Positions 1 to 6,210 of a DNA stretch of 22,804 nucleotides are shown here, one piece after another. How positions within the stretch are numbered: position 1 is the stretch's first letter; each line of letters starts with the position of its first letter. The notes beneath the pieces were generated by a model that saw only the letters and a program-made list of their open reading frames with translations, ran no database searches and was not told where the DNA came from. Origin of the DNA: an uncultured Gemmatimonadota bacterium. Its GTDB lineage: Bacteria > Gemmatimonadota > Gemmatimonadetes > Gemmatimonadales > GWC2-71-9. The DNA is taken from positions 1-22,804 of the forward strand of contig CAMPKP010000042.1 in the NCBI GenBank assembly GCA_946887295.1, given 5' to 3'. Position numbers and translations under genes: made by a program.

Positions 1-5
1 TCCTG

Positions 6-569
6 ATGGCCGCGAGAGCCGCGACCGACCGGGAGCTCGGGCTGCCGGACGGCCGGGTGGTGCTGATCCGCCGCGCGGTCCCGGACGACGCCGCCCCCGC
101 GCTGGAGTACCTCCGCCAAGTCGGGAGCGAGACCCCCAACCTCACGTTCGGCGCCGAGGGACCGGGGCTGACCGAAGCGGAGGAGCGGGACTACTTCGCG
201 CGGGTAGCGGCCTCGGACAACTCGCTGGCGATCTTCGCGCTGGTGGACGACACGATCGTCGGCGGGCTCACCTTCGACGGCGGCAAGCGGCCCAGGCTCC
301 GCCACGCCGGTGAATTCGGGATCAGCGTCGCGCAGGAGTACGCCGGGCTCGGTATCGGCCGTGCGCTCATCGAGTACATGATCGCCTGGGCCGAGCGGAG
401 CGGCGCGATACGCAAGATCAATCTCAAGGTGCGGGTGGACAACGCGGGAGCGATCCACCTCTACGAGCGCCTCGGCTGGGTGCACGAGGGGCGGACCACC
501 CGCGACACGCTGATCGACGGCCACTTCAACGACTGCCTGATCATGGGGCGGGCGGTGGACCCCTCCTGA
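6..569 (+). CDS. GNAT family N-acetyltransferase
   Basis: A 187-residue single-domain acyltransferase of the GNAT superfamily, which moves an acetyl group from acetyl-CoA to an amine. The acetyl-CoA loop is visible as Q110-x3-G-x-G-x-G-R-A at residues 110-120, following the strand 'EFGISV'. The C-terminal motif 'VDNAGAIHLYERLGW' (residues 144-158) is typical of the RimI/ribosomal or small-molecule acetyltransferase type. The substrate cannot be read from the sequence. The first ATG is five bases from the window edge, so the ribosome site and any longer N-terminus lie outside. It runs towards the gene at 589-1149 on the other strand, leaving only 19 bases between the two stops. Confidence 0.9.
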   Translation: MAARAATDRELGLPDGRVVLIRRAVPDDAAPALEYLRQVGSETPNLTFGAEGPGLTEAEERDYFARVAASDNSLAIFALVDDTIVGGLTFDGGKRPRLRHAGEFGISVAQEYAGLGIGRALIEYMIAWAERSGAIRKINLKVRVDNAGAIHLYERLGWVHEGRTTRDTLIDGHFNDCLIMGRAVDPS

Positions 570-588
570 CTCCCCGTCCGGCAGCGCC

Positions 589-1149
589 CTACTTCAGCAT
601 CTTCGGATCCTGGTAGATCATGAGGTGCTCGTAGGGCGTCCCCGCGAACATCACGTACGAGCCCCCCGCATTCGGCCTGGTCGGCAGTCCGGTCTTCGCC
701 GGGTCGAGCCGCCAGAGGATCATCCAGTGGGGCGGCTCCTCGACTTCCTTGGTCTGCGGCCCCGGCGCCATCACGATCTTGCCGTCGGGCGTCTCGTAGT
801 GGACTCCCCCCTTGGCCATGTAGGCGATGCCGGGCTTGGTGCTGGTCGGTCTGGGCTGGTTGGAGAATGCCGCTGTGAGCCAGCGCCACCCCTCCTGGTC
901 CGCACAGACCGGTGCCAGGCTCGCATCGGGAAAGAGCGCACAGGTGAAGCCGTTGCTGCCGGCGCGGAGCTGGGACGTCTTGCCGCCGGGCTCGACCCGG
1001 ACGACGGCGGCCTGGTCGGAGATCGAGTCCGGCGCGCCCTTCACCGCGGCGCGGACGTACTCTTCGTTCTTCACCTGGCCCTGGAGAGCGGCCGTGGCCG
1101 CGGGCAGGAGGAGCAGGGCGATACCATAGGGCAAGAATGACGAGCGCAT
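589..1149 (-). CDS. Secreted protein of unknown function
   Basis: A 186-residue protein I do not recognise by function. The start at 1149 is preferred over an in-frame ATG at 1272 for two reasons. A perfect AGGAGG (1155-1160) lies five bases upstream, and the protein then opens with a clear signal peptide: a short basic start, a hydrophobic run around residues 6-20, and a cleavage-like A-L-Q-G-Q. The mature part carries two cysteines in the pattern G-F-T-C-x11-V-C-A-D (residues 67-83), probably a disulfide, followed by hydrophilic sequence with 'HWMILWRLDP' near residue 121. No catalytic motif is seen. It lies downstream of the cold-shock gene on the same strand but is separated from it by that gene's terminator, so it should have its own promoter. 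Confidence 0.75.
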   Translation of the reverse strand: MRSSFLPYGIALLLLPAATAALQGQVKNEEYVRAAVKGAPDSISDQAAVVRVEPGGKTSQLRAGSNGFTCALFPDASLAPVCADQEGWRWLTAAFSNQPRPTSTKPGIAYMAKGGVHYETPDGKIVMAPGPQTKEVEEPPHWMILWRLDPAKTGLPTRPNAGGSYVMFAGTPYEHLMIYQDPKMLK

Positions 1150-1160
1150 ACGTGCCTCCT

Positions 1161-1176
1161 GGGGAGCGGACTCCCC
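1161..1176 (-). promoter_or_regulatory. Hairpin touching the ribosome binding site of the 589-1149 gene
   Basis: GGGGAG and CTCCCC form a perfect 6-bp stem with a four-base loop. In the minus-strand mRNA it ends directly against the AGGAGG ribosome site at 1155-1160. It could stabilise the mRNA end or affect ribosome access. No function is shown. Confidence 0.35.
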
Positions 1177-1266
1177 GGATACCGAGAACGGCTGCTGGGA
1201 AACTAGGGCGGGTACTGCGAACGGCGGGTCATCGGCGGAGACCTCCTGGCCTGTCGAACCTACCAT

Positions 1267-1303
1267 AAACAAAACGCCCGGCCGGTGCTATGGCACCGCC
1301 GGG
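1267..1303 (-). terminator. Intrinsic terminator downstream of the cold-shock gene
   Basis: Read on the minus strand, an arm at 1303-1293 pairs with one at 1288-1277 around a four-base loop. The stem is about 11 bp, nearly all G:C, with one bulged base. A T-rich run (CGTTTTGTTTA, 1276-1266) follows. It begins about 80 bases after the cold-shock stop and separates that gene from the secreted-protein gene downstream. Confidence 0.8.
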
Positions 1304-1385
1304 TCGCAAGTCGGAGCAGGATTGATCACCCAGGCTGTTCCGCTCCCTGGGGCCCGAAGGCTATGTCGTGTGCGTCAGAGCTGGC

Positions 1386-1598
1386 TTACTTGCCGACCTT
1401 GACGACGTTCTCCGCGGCCGGGCCCTTGGCGCCCTGTACCACGTCGAACTCCACCTTCTCGCCCTCGGCGAGGCTCTTGAAGCCCTGGCCCGAGATGGCC
1501 GAATGATGGACGAAGCAGTCCTTCTCGCCGTTCTCCGGAGTGATGAACCCGAAGCCCTTCGCGTCGTTGAACCACTTCACGGTGCCGGTGGTGCGCAT
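1386..1598 (-). CDS. csp: Cold-shock domain protein (CspA family)
   Basis: A 70-residue single cold-shock domain, the usual family length. These small five-stranded beta-barrels bind single-stranded RNA and DNA and melt RNA structure. The N-terminus 'TGTVKWFN', the RNP1 motif KGFGFI (residues 14-19) and an RNP2-like CFVHHS (residues 28-33) carry the aromatic nucleic-acid contacts. RNP2 has Cys where Val is more usual. The AAAAGGAAT at 1606-1614 is a plausible ribosome site for the ATG at 1598. The gene stands alone between its own promoter (1791-1819) and terminator (1267-1303). The leader of about 187 nt is strongly structured and is described separately. The sequence does not say whether it responds to cold or is constitutive; several paralogues per genome are common. 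Confidence 0.97.
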   Translation of the reverse strand: MRTTGTVKWFNDAKGFGFITPENGEKDCFVHHSAISGQGFKSLAEGEKVEFDVVQGAKGPAAENVVKVGK

Positions 1599-1785
1599 GC
1601 TGAGTATTCCTTTTGTGTTCGTAATCGGGACTCGGCGTTCGCACGCGTACCGACTACCAGTTCGTCGTGATCGATGCCCTCACGCCGGGCTGCGATGGTG
1701 TCCCAAGAAAAAAGGGCCCCTGCGATTCCGGGGGCCCAGAGCTCCTTGGATTTCGAATCGTGCCCAATGGACACGACCATCGCAG
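1599..1785 (-). promoter_or_regulatory. Long structured 5' leader of the cold-shock gene
   Basis: The predicted transcript starts near 1785. Its first bases (1785-1777 and 1773-1769) pair with 1690-1698 and 1699-1703: 9 bp, a three-base bulge (1774-1776), then 5 bp. This long-range helix closes over the complete terminator hairpin at 1705-1737. A second pairing is also possible, GAATCG (1755-1760) with CGATTC in the terminator loop (1723-1728), which could give a pseudoknot or a competing fold. The remaining 90 or so nt to the ATG look unstructured by eye. Long folded leaders are known to act as thermosensors in E. coli cspA mRNA; that this one does the same is inference. Confidence 0.6.
1705..1737 (-). 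terminator. Terminator hairpin inside the cold-shock leader
   Basis: On the minus strand GGGCCCC (1737-1731) and GGGGCCC (1720-1714) form a perfect 7-bp G:C stem with a ten-base loop, followed at once by TTTTTTCTT (1713-1705). This is a textbook intrinsic terminator. It lies about 50 nt after the predicted transcription start of the cold-shock gene and about 110 nt before its ATG, so it would act as an attenuator. If the promoter at 1791-1819 is not used, it would instead be the terminator of the glycosidase gene ending at 1849. Confidence 0.75.
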
Positions 1786-1790
1786 GCGAG

Positions 1791-1819
1791 AATATAGCAA
1801 GGGAGGCGGGCTGGTTCAA
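1791..1819 (-). promoter_or_regulatory. Sigma-70-type promoter of the cold-shock gene
   Basis: On the minus strand TTGAAC (1819-1814) and TATATT (1796-1791) are separated by exactly 17 bases. This is an unusually clear housekeeping promoter for DNA of this GC content, and the AT-rich patch stands out. The expected start, near 1785, coincides with the first base pair of the leader helix. Confidence 0.75.
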
Positions 1820-1839
1820 GTGGGAGGCCGAATCCCACT
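1819..1839 (-). other. Hairpin between glycosidase stop and cold-shock promoter
   Basis: AGTGGGA (1819-1825) and TCCCACT (1833-1839) form a perfect 7-bp stem with a seven-base loop. It starts ten bases after the glycosidase stop and touches the -35 box of the cold-shock promoter. No T-run follows on either strand. It could protect the 3' end of the glycosidase mRNA or be an operator-like dyad. Confidence 0.4.
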
Positions 1840-1848
1840 GGATTGGTT

Positions 1849-2877
1849 TCACTCTGGAACGACATCCGCGCCGCCCGGCTGCGCCGGTACCGGCCCCAGA
1901 CGGAGGCTTCTCACCCCCCCGCGACCATAGCCCACCGCAGACGCGTTCCACCCGTGGTAGACCATCCAACGCCTGCCCTCGTCGTCGGTGAATACCTCCG
2001 CGCCGCCTGGCCCGGCAGTCACCCCATCGGATGCCATCACCGGTTCCGCGCCGAGCTTTCGGCACGGCCCCAGCGGCGACTCGCACGAGCCGCGGCCGGT
2101 GGCGTAGCGGTCAGTGTCCCACATGTTGCCGGAATAGAGGATGTGCCACCCGCCCCCTTCCTCCCACATCGTCGGCGCCTCGATGAGGGGCCCCTCCCAG
2201 GGCTGATCCCGGTGCAGCAGCGCGGCTTGTGGCCCCACGAGCCTGCGGCCGTCGGCGGCGAGGCGCTGGCTCCAGATGGTGACCGGTTTTCCGCAGCAGT
2301 TCCCGTCGTTCTTCCAGACCACGTACACCTGACCGGTCGAATCGCGCACCACACTCGCGTCGATCGATCCGCCCAGCTCGGTCTGACAAATGAACGGTGC
2401 CGTGCCCCGGTCCACGAACGGCCCGGCCGCCCACGCGCTTTCCGCTCTGCCGATGCACTGCAGGCCCGAGCGGCGGTCGCGCGCGGTATACAACAGCAGG
2501 AAGGACTCCTCCATTCGGATTACGGCCGGAGCCCAGGTCAGGCTCCTGCCGCTCTCGGCCCAGGAAGGCAGCGAGGGCAGCGCGTCGCCCAGTGGTGTCC
2601 AAGTCACCAGATCGGCTGAGCGCAGGGTCGGCACGTTGGCCGAGCCGAGATTGGTGGCGTAGGCGTAGTACCCGGAGTCCGACGGCAGCACGAACGGATC
2701 GGCGAAGTCGCCGGGGTACACCGGATTGGTATATGCCGGTGCGGTGGCAGGCCGGTCGGGCGCCGGTGGGGAGGGTGTCGGCCCGGCGGGCGCCGTGATC
2801 GGCCGGTCGGCGCACGCGAAGACCGCGACGGCGATGGCGAACGCATGTGCGCCACGCCGCGACAGAGACGGCAGCAT
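1849..2877 (-). CDS. Glycoside hydrolase family 43-like lipoprotein
   Basis: A 342-residue secreted protein with a five-bladed-propeller GH43-type fold; such enzymes cut arabinose or xylose side chains and oligomers from plant polysaccharides. The three acidic residues expected for the family are in order: D60 in 'YPGDFADPF' (base), D173 in 'GGSIDASVVRD' (pKa modulator) and E233 in 'LIEAPTMW' (acid). The start at 2877 is chosen over the longer frame from 2988 because it gives a basic start, a hydrophobic run and a lipobox-like V-F-A-C with Cys22, followed by a Pro/Ala/Thr linker (residues 27-50). Phe at the -2 position makes the lipobox atypical. The ribosome site is weak. The substrate is not predictable from sequence alone, and no sugar transporter or regulator is adjacent. 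Confidence 0.85.
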   Translation of the reverse strand: MLPSLSRRGAHAFAIAVAVFACADRPITAPAGPTPSPPAPDRPATAPAYTNPVYPGDFADPFVLPSDSGYYAYATNLGSANVPTLRSADLVTWTPLGDALPSLPSWAESGRSLTWAPAVIRMEESFLLLYTARDRRSGLQCIGRAESAWAAGPFVDRGTAPFICQTELGGSIDASVVRDSTGQVYVVWKNDGNCCGKPVTIWSQRLAADGRRLVGPQAALLHRDQPWEGPLIEAPTMWEEGGGWHILYSGNMWDTDRYATGRGSCESPLGPCRKLGAEPVMASDGVTAGPGGAEVFTDDEGRRWMVYHGWNASAVGYGRGGVRSLRLGPVPAQPGGADVVPE

Positions 2878-3372
2878 CGTTCGGGCAGTGGTCCAGGTGT
2901 AGGGAGCGCGATCCTTCGCGTGCCCCGAGCCGGCACCTGTGACGGCGTGCCCGGTGGCCCCCTCGCTCGAGGCAAGGGGGAGGCCCATCCCGGCCTGGGG
3001 ACGAGCCCTTGCCCGCGCCGCTGCTCGTCGGGTTGGATTTCGGGTGAGTTGGCCGCGGAATCGTTCAAGACTTCGACGATCCGCGACGGAGAAGTGAACA
3101 GGAAATCGTCAGTGTCGAGCTCCTTGCGGGCGCTGGCGAGCCAGATCGCTCAACTTCTGACGTGTTCGAAAATCAGCGGGTCCTCGAGCGCGCGTCCGGG
3201 TGTCTTGCAGATGCCGAGTCGCTGGGAATTGTGCACGACCGGCACGCAGCGCCTGGCCGCGCCGCCGGGTGGCGGTTGCATGGGATCGGGGTTCGATTGC
3301 AGATGGTGCGGCGTGAGGAATCAGGATCGGAGCACGCGCCGCACGACCTCAACGCGTGCAGGAGAATGCCCG
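2878..3372. other. 495-bp gap between the glycosidase and TraR/DksA-like genes
   Basis: This divergent intergenic region should hold both promoters, but I cannot place either with confidence. A GC-rich imperfect dyad occurs around 2953-2985. A minus-strand frame of 43 codons (3281-3150) ends in a protein-like stretch, '...GRALEDPLIFEHVRS'. It has no ribosome site, and the open frame continues upstream of its ATG, so it may be a remnant of an older gene. An 8-bp inverted repeat at 3306-3344 is listed separately. Nothing else is recognisable. Confidence 0.4.
3306..3344 (+). repeat. Inverted repeat in the leader of the TraR/DksA-like gene
   Basis: GTGCGGCG (3306-3313) and CGCCGCAC (3337-3344) are perfect 8-bp complements 23 bases apart, ending 28 bases before the ATG. 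It is either a leader hairpin or a protein site; no T-run follows. Confidence 0.4.
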
Positions 3373-3744
3373 ATGGCACTGACCGATAAACAGCGCCGGC
3401 ACCTCGAGGGGCGGCTTCGCGAGGAGCGGGAGCGCGTCCTGGAGACCATCCGGCGGTACGATGAAGCGCGTGGCACCACGCAGGCCGACGCGGATGGCGA
3501 TCTCTCGATCTATCCCTCTCACCTGGCGGATCGTGGGACCGACAGCTTCGATCAGGAGATGCAGGCGCAGCTGGAGCAGCGCGCCACGGCCGAGCTGGAG
3601 GAGATCGATGCCGCCTTGCAGCGGCTCTACGAGCACCCTGAACGATTCGGCGTGAGCGAGGCCACCGGCCGGCCCATCCCGTTCGAGCGGCTGGAGCTCA
3701 TTCCCTGGGCCCGCACGGAGGCCAGCGCCGCGAGCGCGCCGTGA
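3373..3744 (+). CDS. TraR/DksA-family protein lacking zinc-finger cysteines
   Basis: A 123-residue protein laid out like the TraR/DksA/YteA family, whose members insert a coiled coil into the RNA polymerase secondary channel. Residues 4-35 and 57-88 form two charged helices (a coiled-coil hairpin) joined by 'HLADRGTDSFDQEM', which resembles the conserved 'HPADxGTExFExE' of the YteA-like group. The C-terminal 'FGVSEATGRPIPFERLELIPWART' follows the zinc-finger consensus. However, the ligand positions near residues 95, 98, 116 and 119 hold Ser, Thr, Glu and Ala, and the protein contains no cysteine at all. An AGGAG (3360-3364) eight bases before the ATG fixes the start. The gene is single and converges on the 68-residue gene at 3776-3982. 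The link to polymerase is family inference. Confidence 0.85.
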   Translation: MALTDKQRRHLEGRLREERERVLETIRRYDEARGTTQADADGDLSIYPSHLADRGTDSFDQEMQAQLEQRATAELEEIDAALQRLYEHPERFGVSEATGRPIPFERLELIPWARTEASAASAP

Positions 3745-3746
3745 CG

Positions 3747-3760
3747 CCCGCGCACGCGGG
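3747..3760. other. Small GC hairpin between convergent genes
   Basis: CCCGCG and CGCGGG flank two bases immediately after the TraR/DksA-like stop. The stem is compact, with no T-run on either strand. It may help termination or protect a 3' end. Confidence 0.3.
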
Positions 3761-3775
3761 TCTACGCTGCGGGTA

Positions 3776-3982
3776 TCATCGCTGAGCGCCTGAGGGAGGA
3801 CCGTCGTCGCTGGTGTGCTTCTCCGTCTTGCCGAGCCGCTTCCGAGCCTTTTCCGCGGCGGCCTCGGCGGAGACATCTTCCGTGGATCCTGTCGCGCCGG
3901 GTACCGGCACCTCGACCTCGCGTTGCTGGCGCTCCAGCTGGAGTTTGCTGCGGTGCAGGGTATTCCGATTCGCGTGGGCCAT
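3776..3982 (-). CDS. Small charged protein of unknown function (68 aa)
   Basis: I do not recognise a family. The 68-residue product opens with a basic, Gln-rich helix-forming segment ('NTLHRSKLQLERQQREVEV', residues 7-25). A Gly/Pro/Thr turn follows, then a charged Ala/Glu/Lys helix around residues 38-55 and a polar tail. There is no cysteine, signal peptide or membrane segment, so it is probably cytosolic and possibly nucleic-acid or protein binding. The case for a real gene is the perfect AGGAGG (minus strand, about 3989-3994) six bases before the ATG. The gene sits in a compact 54-bp divergent arrangement with the metallopeptidase gene at 4037. Only the gene call is firm. Confidence 0.65.
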   Translation of the reverse strand: MAHANRNTLHRSKLQLERQQREVEVPVPGATGSTEDVSAEAAAEKARKRLGKTEKHTSDDGPPSGAQR

Positions 3983-4006
3983 GGGCGTCCTCCTGACGTG
4001 ATCCGC

Positions 4007-4021
4007 CGAGACTAGTTCTCG
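4007..4021. promoter_or_regulatory. Small dyad in a 54-bp divergent promoter region
   Basis: CGAGA (4007-4011) and TCTCG (4017-4021) flank CTAGT in the short gap between two divergent genes. It is placed where an operator could control both, but the arms are only 5 bp and chance is possible. Confidence 0.25.
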
Positions 4022-4036
4022 AGCCGAGGTGAGACT

Positions 4037-5353
4037 GTGAGCGAAATCACCCGTTCCCTGCCTTTGCGACTCTGCTGCGCTGTTTTCCTCGTAGGGGCCT
4101 CCTGTCGGTCGAGCTCGCCCGGTCCGAGCGCGGATGGGCGGCTCGATTCGGTGGCACGCCGCTACGTCGTCCTCGGACTGAGCCTCGGGCGACACGACGC
4201 GAACTACGTTGATGCCTATTACGGCCCGGACTCGCTGCGGGAAGCGTCGGAGAGAGATTCGCTGTCGGTGGCGGAGGTCCGCGCGGGAGCCGAGTCCCTG
4301 ATCGCCGTGCTGGACCAGGCTGGCACGACGTACGACGACTCCCTGGTCGCCATGCGCCACCGATACCTGCGGGTCCAGCTCGGCGCGATGGTGGCGCGGG
4401 CGCGCATGCTCGGCGGGGAGCGGTTCACCTTCGATGAGGAGGCGAAGGCGCTCTACGACGCCGTCCCGCCCCGCTACCCCGAGGCCCACTTCGACTCGTT
4501 GCTCGGTCGGCTCGACAGCCTGCTGCCCGGCCCCCGGCCGCTGGCCGAGCGCTACCAGAGCTTCCGCGACCGGCTGATGATCCCGGCGGGGCGGGTAGAC
4601 ACCGTGTTCAAGACCGCCATCGCCGCGTGCCGGGCCCGCACGCTCGACCATCTGGCGCTCCCGCCCGGCGAGCGATTCGACCTGGAGTACGTGAAGGGCA
4701 CGTCCTGGAACGCCTACAACTGGTACAAGGGCGGGTACCGCAGCCTCATCCAGGTCAACCTCGACTTTCCGATTCCCCTGGACCGGGCGATCGATCTCGC
4801 CTGTCACGAGGGGTACCCGGGGCATCACGTGTACAACGCGCTGCTCGAGCAGGCGCTGGTCCGAGGCCGCGGATGGGTGGAGTTCTCGATGTACCCGCTC
4901 TTCAGTCCCCAGTCGCTCATCGCGGAGGGAAGCGCGAACTTCGGGATCGACATGGCGTTCCCCGCCGCCGAGCGGGTGGCGTTCGAGCGCGACTCTCTCT
5001 TCCGGCTGGCCGGACTCGACAGGTCTCTGGCGGAGCGCAACGCGGCGGTGCGGCAGGTCGTGGAGCGTCTCAACTACGCGAGGAACGAGGTCGCCCGGCG
5101 GTACCTCGACGGGGAGCTGGACGCCGCGGGCGCCCAGGCGATGATGCGCCGCTACTGGCTCGTCTCGCCCGAAGCCGCGGCCAAGACTCTGCGCTTCATC
5201 GACACCTATCGGAGCTACGTCATCAACTACAACCTGGGACGGGATCTCGTGGGCGCCTGGGTGGAGCGGACCGGCGGGGACAGCGAGAAGGGTCGCTGGA
5301 GCGCCTTCCAGGCGCTGCTCTCGGCGCCCCATCTGCCGAGGGATCTGGAATGA
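4037..5353 (+). CDS. DUF885-like zinc metallopeptidase lipoprotein
   Basis: A 438-residue helical protein with the signature of the DUF885 group of putative zinc peptidases. H257-E-G-Y-P-G-H263-H264 supplies the metal ligands and catalytic Glu, and E297-G-S-A-N matches the downstream 'EGWA' element that provides a further ligand. The start is GTG at 4037, preceded by GAGGTGAG at 4026-4033. The N-terminus has a hydrophobic run and a Cys at residue 23 (V-G-A-S-C). That is a loose lipobox, so the protein is secreted and probably lipid-anchored. The stop overlaps the next gene's start by four bases (ATGA), so the two are translationally coupled. Peptidase activity is inferred from the motif; the substrate is unknown. 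Confidence 0.85.
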   Translation: MSEITRSLPLRLCCAVFLVGASCRSSSPGPSADGRLDSVARRYVVLGLSLGRHDANYVDAYYGPDSLREASERDSLSVAEVRAGAESLIAVLDQAGTTYDDSLVAMRHRYLRVQLGAMVARARMLGGERFTFDEEAKALYDAVPPRYPEAHFDSLLGRLDSLLPGPRPLAERYQSFRDRLMIPAGRVDTVFKTAIAACRARTLDHLALPPGERFDLEYVKGTSWNAYNWYKGGYRSLIQVNLDFPIPLDRAIDLACHEGYPGHHVYNALLEQALVRGRGWVEFSMYPLFSPQSLIAEGSANFGIDMAFPAAERVAFERDSLFRLAGLDRSLAERNAAVRQVVERLNYARNEVARRYLDGELDAAGAQAMMRRYWLVSPEAAAKTLRFIDTYRSYVINYNLGRDLVGAWVERTGGDSEKGRWSAFQALLSAPHLPRDLE

Positions 5354-6210
5354 CGGGGGGCGGCCGGTCTACCGGCGGCAGGGCCGCGCCGGACGACCGT
5401 ATCACGACGTTCCGCCGGCTGCACGAGTCCGGCTGCTTCGTGATCCCCAATCCCTGGGACGTCGGCAGCGCACGTCTTCTCGCCGGCCTCGGCTTCCCTG
5501 CGCTCGCGACCACCAGCTCCGGTTTCGCCTGGTCGCTGGGAAGAGCCGACAACCGCGTATCGCTGGCGGAGGCGCTGGCTCACTTCCGGATGATCTCGGG
5601 GAGCGTGGATCTTCCGGTCAACGGCGACTTCGAGGGCGGCTTCGCGGTGGAGCCGGCCGAAGTCGGCGTCAACGTCGCTTCGGCTGCCGTCACCGGCATC
5701 GCCGGCCTTTCGATCGAGGACTCCACCGGTGCCGCCTCGAGTCCGCTCTTCGACTTCACCCTCGCCGTCGAGCGGATCAGGGCCGCGCGCGAGGCCATCG
5801 ACGCGAGCGGGACGGGAGTCCTGCTCACCGGGCGCTCCGAAGGCTTCATCGTCGGGCGCCCCGATCTCGCCGAGACCATTCGCCGGCTCACGGCGTACGC
5901 GGAAGCCGGCGCCGACTGCCTCTATGCACCCGGCATCCGCACGCCGGAGGAGATCACGGCGGTGGTCCAGGCCGTGGCGCCGAAGCCGGTGAACGTGCTG
6001 GTCGGAAGCGACTTCACCACCGTGGCGGAGCTGGCGGCCGCAGGCGTCCGACGCATCAGCGTCGGCGGGGCGCTGGCTCGCGCCGCGTGGGCCGGCTTTC
6101 TCGCGGCCGCTCGGGAGATCGCCGAGCGAGGTACCTTCACCGCTCTGGCCCGCGGCACTCCGTTCACCGAGATCGATCGGTCGTTCACGCCCGCAGCGCC
6201 CGGCGGGTGA
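5350..6210 (+). CDS. PEP mutase / isocitrate lyase superfamily enzyme
   Basis: A 286-residue TIM-barrel protein of the PEP mutase/isocitrate lyase superfamily, whose members form or break C-C or P-C bonds next to a carboxylate with Mg2+. Recognisable elements are 'NPWD' (residues 34-37), the strand with 'ATTSSGFAWSLGR' (53-65), the metal-loop equivalent 'NGDFEGGF' (91-98), 'SIED' (121-124) and 'GRSEGF' (161-166). These match the large uncharacterised branch rather than true PEP mutase, methylisocitrate lyase or oxaloacetate hydrolase, so the exact reaction is open. The ATG overlaps the previous stop, pointing to an operon with the DUF885-like peptidase, although no shared pathway is evident. 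Its last 26 bases overlap the 3' end of the convergent membrane-protein gene. Confidence 0.88.
   Translation: MTGGGRSTGGRAAPDDRITTFRRLHESGCFVIPNPWDVGSARLLAGLGFPALATTSSGFAWSLGRADNRVSLAEALAHFRMISGSVDLPVNGDFEGGFAVEPAEVGVNVASAAVTGIAGLSIEDSTGAASSPLFDFTLAVERIRAAREAIDASGTGVLLTGRSEGFIVGRPDLAETIRRLTAYAEAGADCLYAPGIRTPEEITAVVQAVAPKPVNVLVGSDFTTVAELAAAGVRRISVGGALARAAWAGFLAAAREIAERGTFTALARGTPFTEIDRSFTPAAPGG

Noticed and set aside
2845..3372. In-frame N-terminal extension of the TraR/DksA-like protein
   Set aside because: The extension is Ser/Arg/Gly-rich without family similarity, and an AGGAG sits correctly before the ATG at 3373.
3162..3389. A 75-codon plus-strand frame in the large gap
   Set aside because: It has no ribosome site, overlaps the TraR/DksA-like start out of frame and shows no domain.
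3776..5332. A 518-codon minus-strand frame
   Set aside because: It runs antisense through the DUF885-like metallopeptidase and only its last 68 codons (3776-3982) have a ribosome site. The rest is Arg/Gly/Pro/Glu-rich with no family features, a high-GC shadow.
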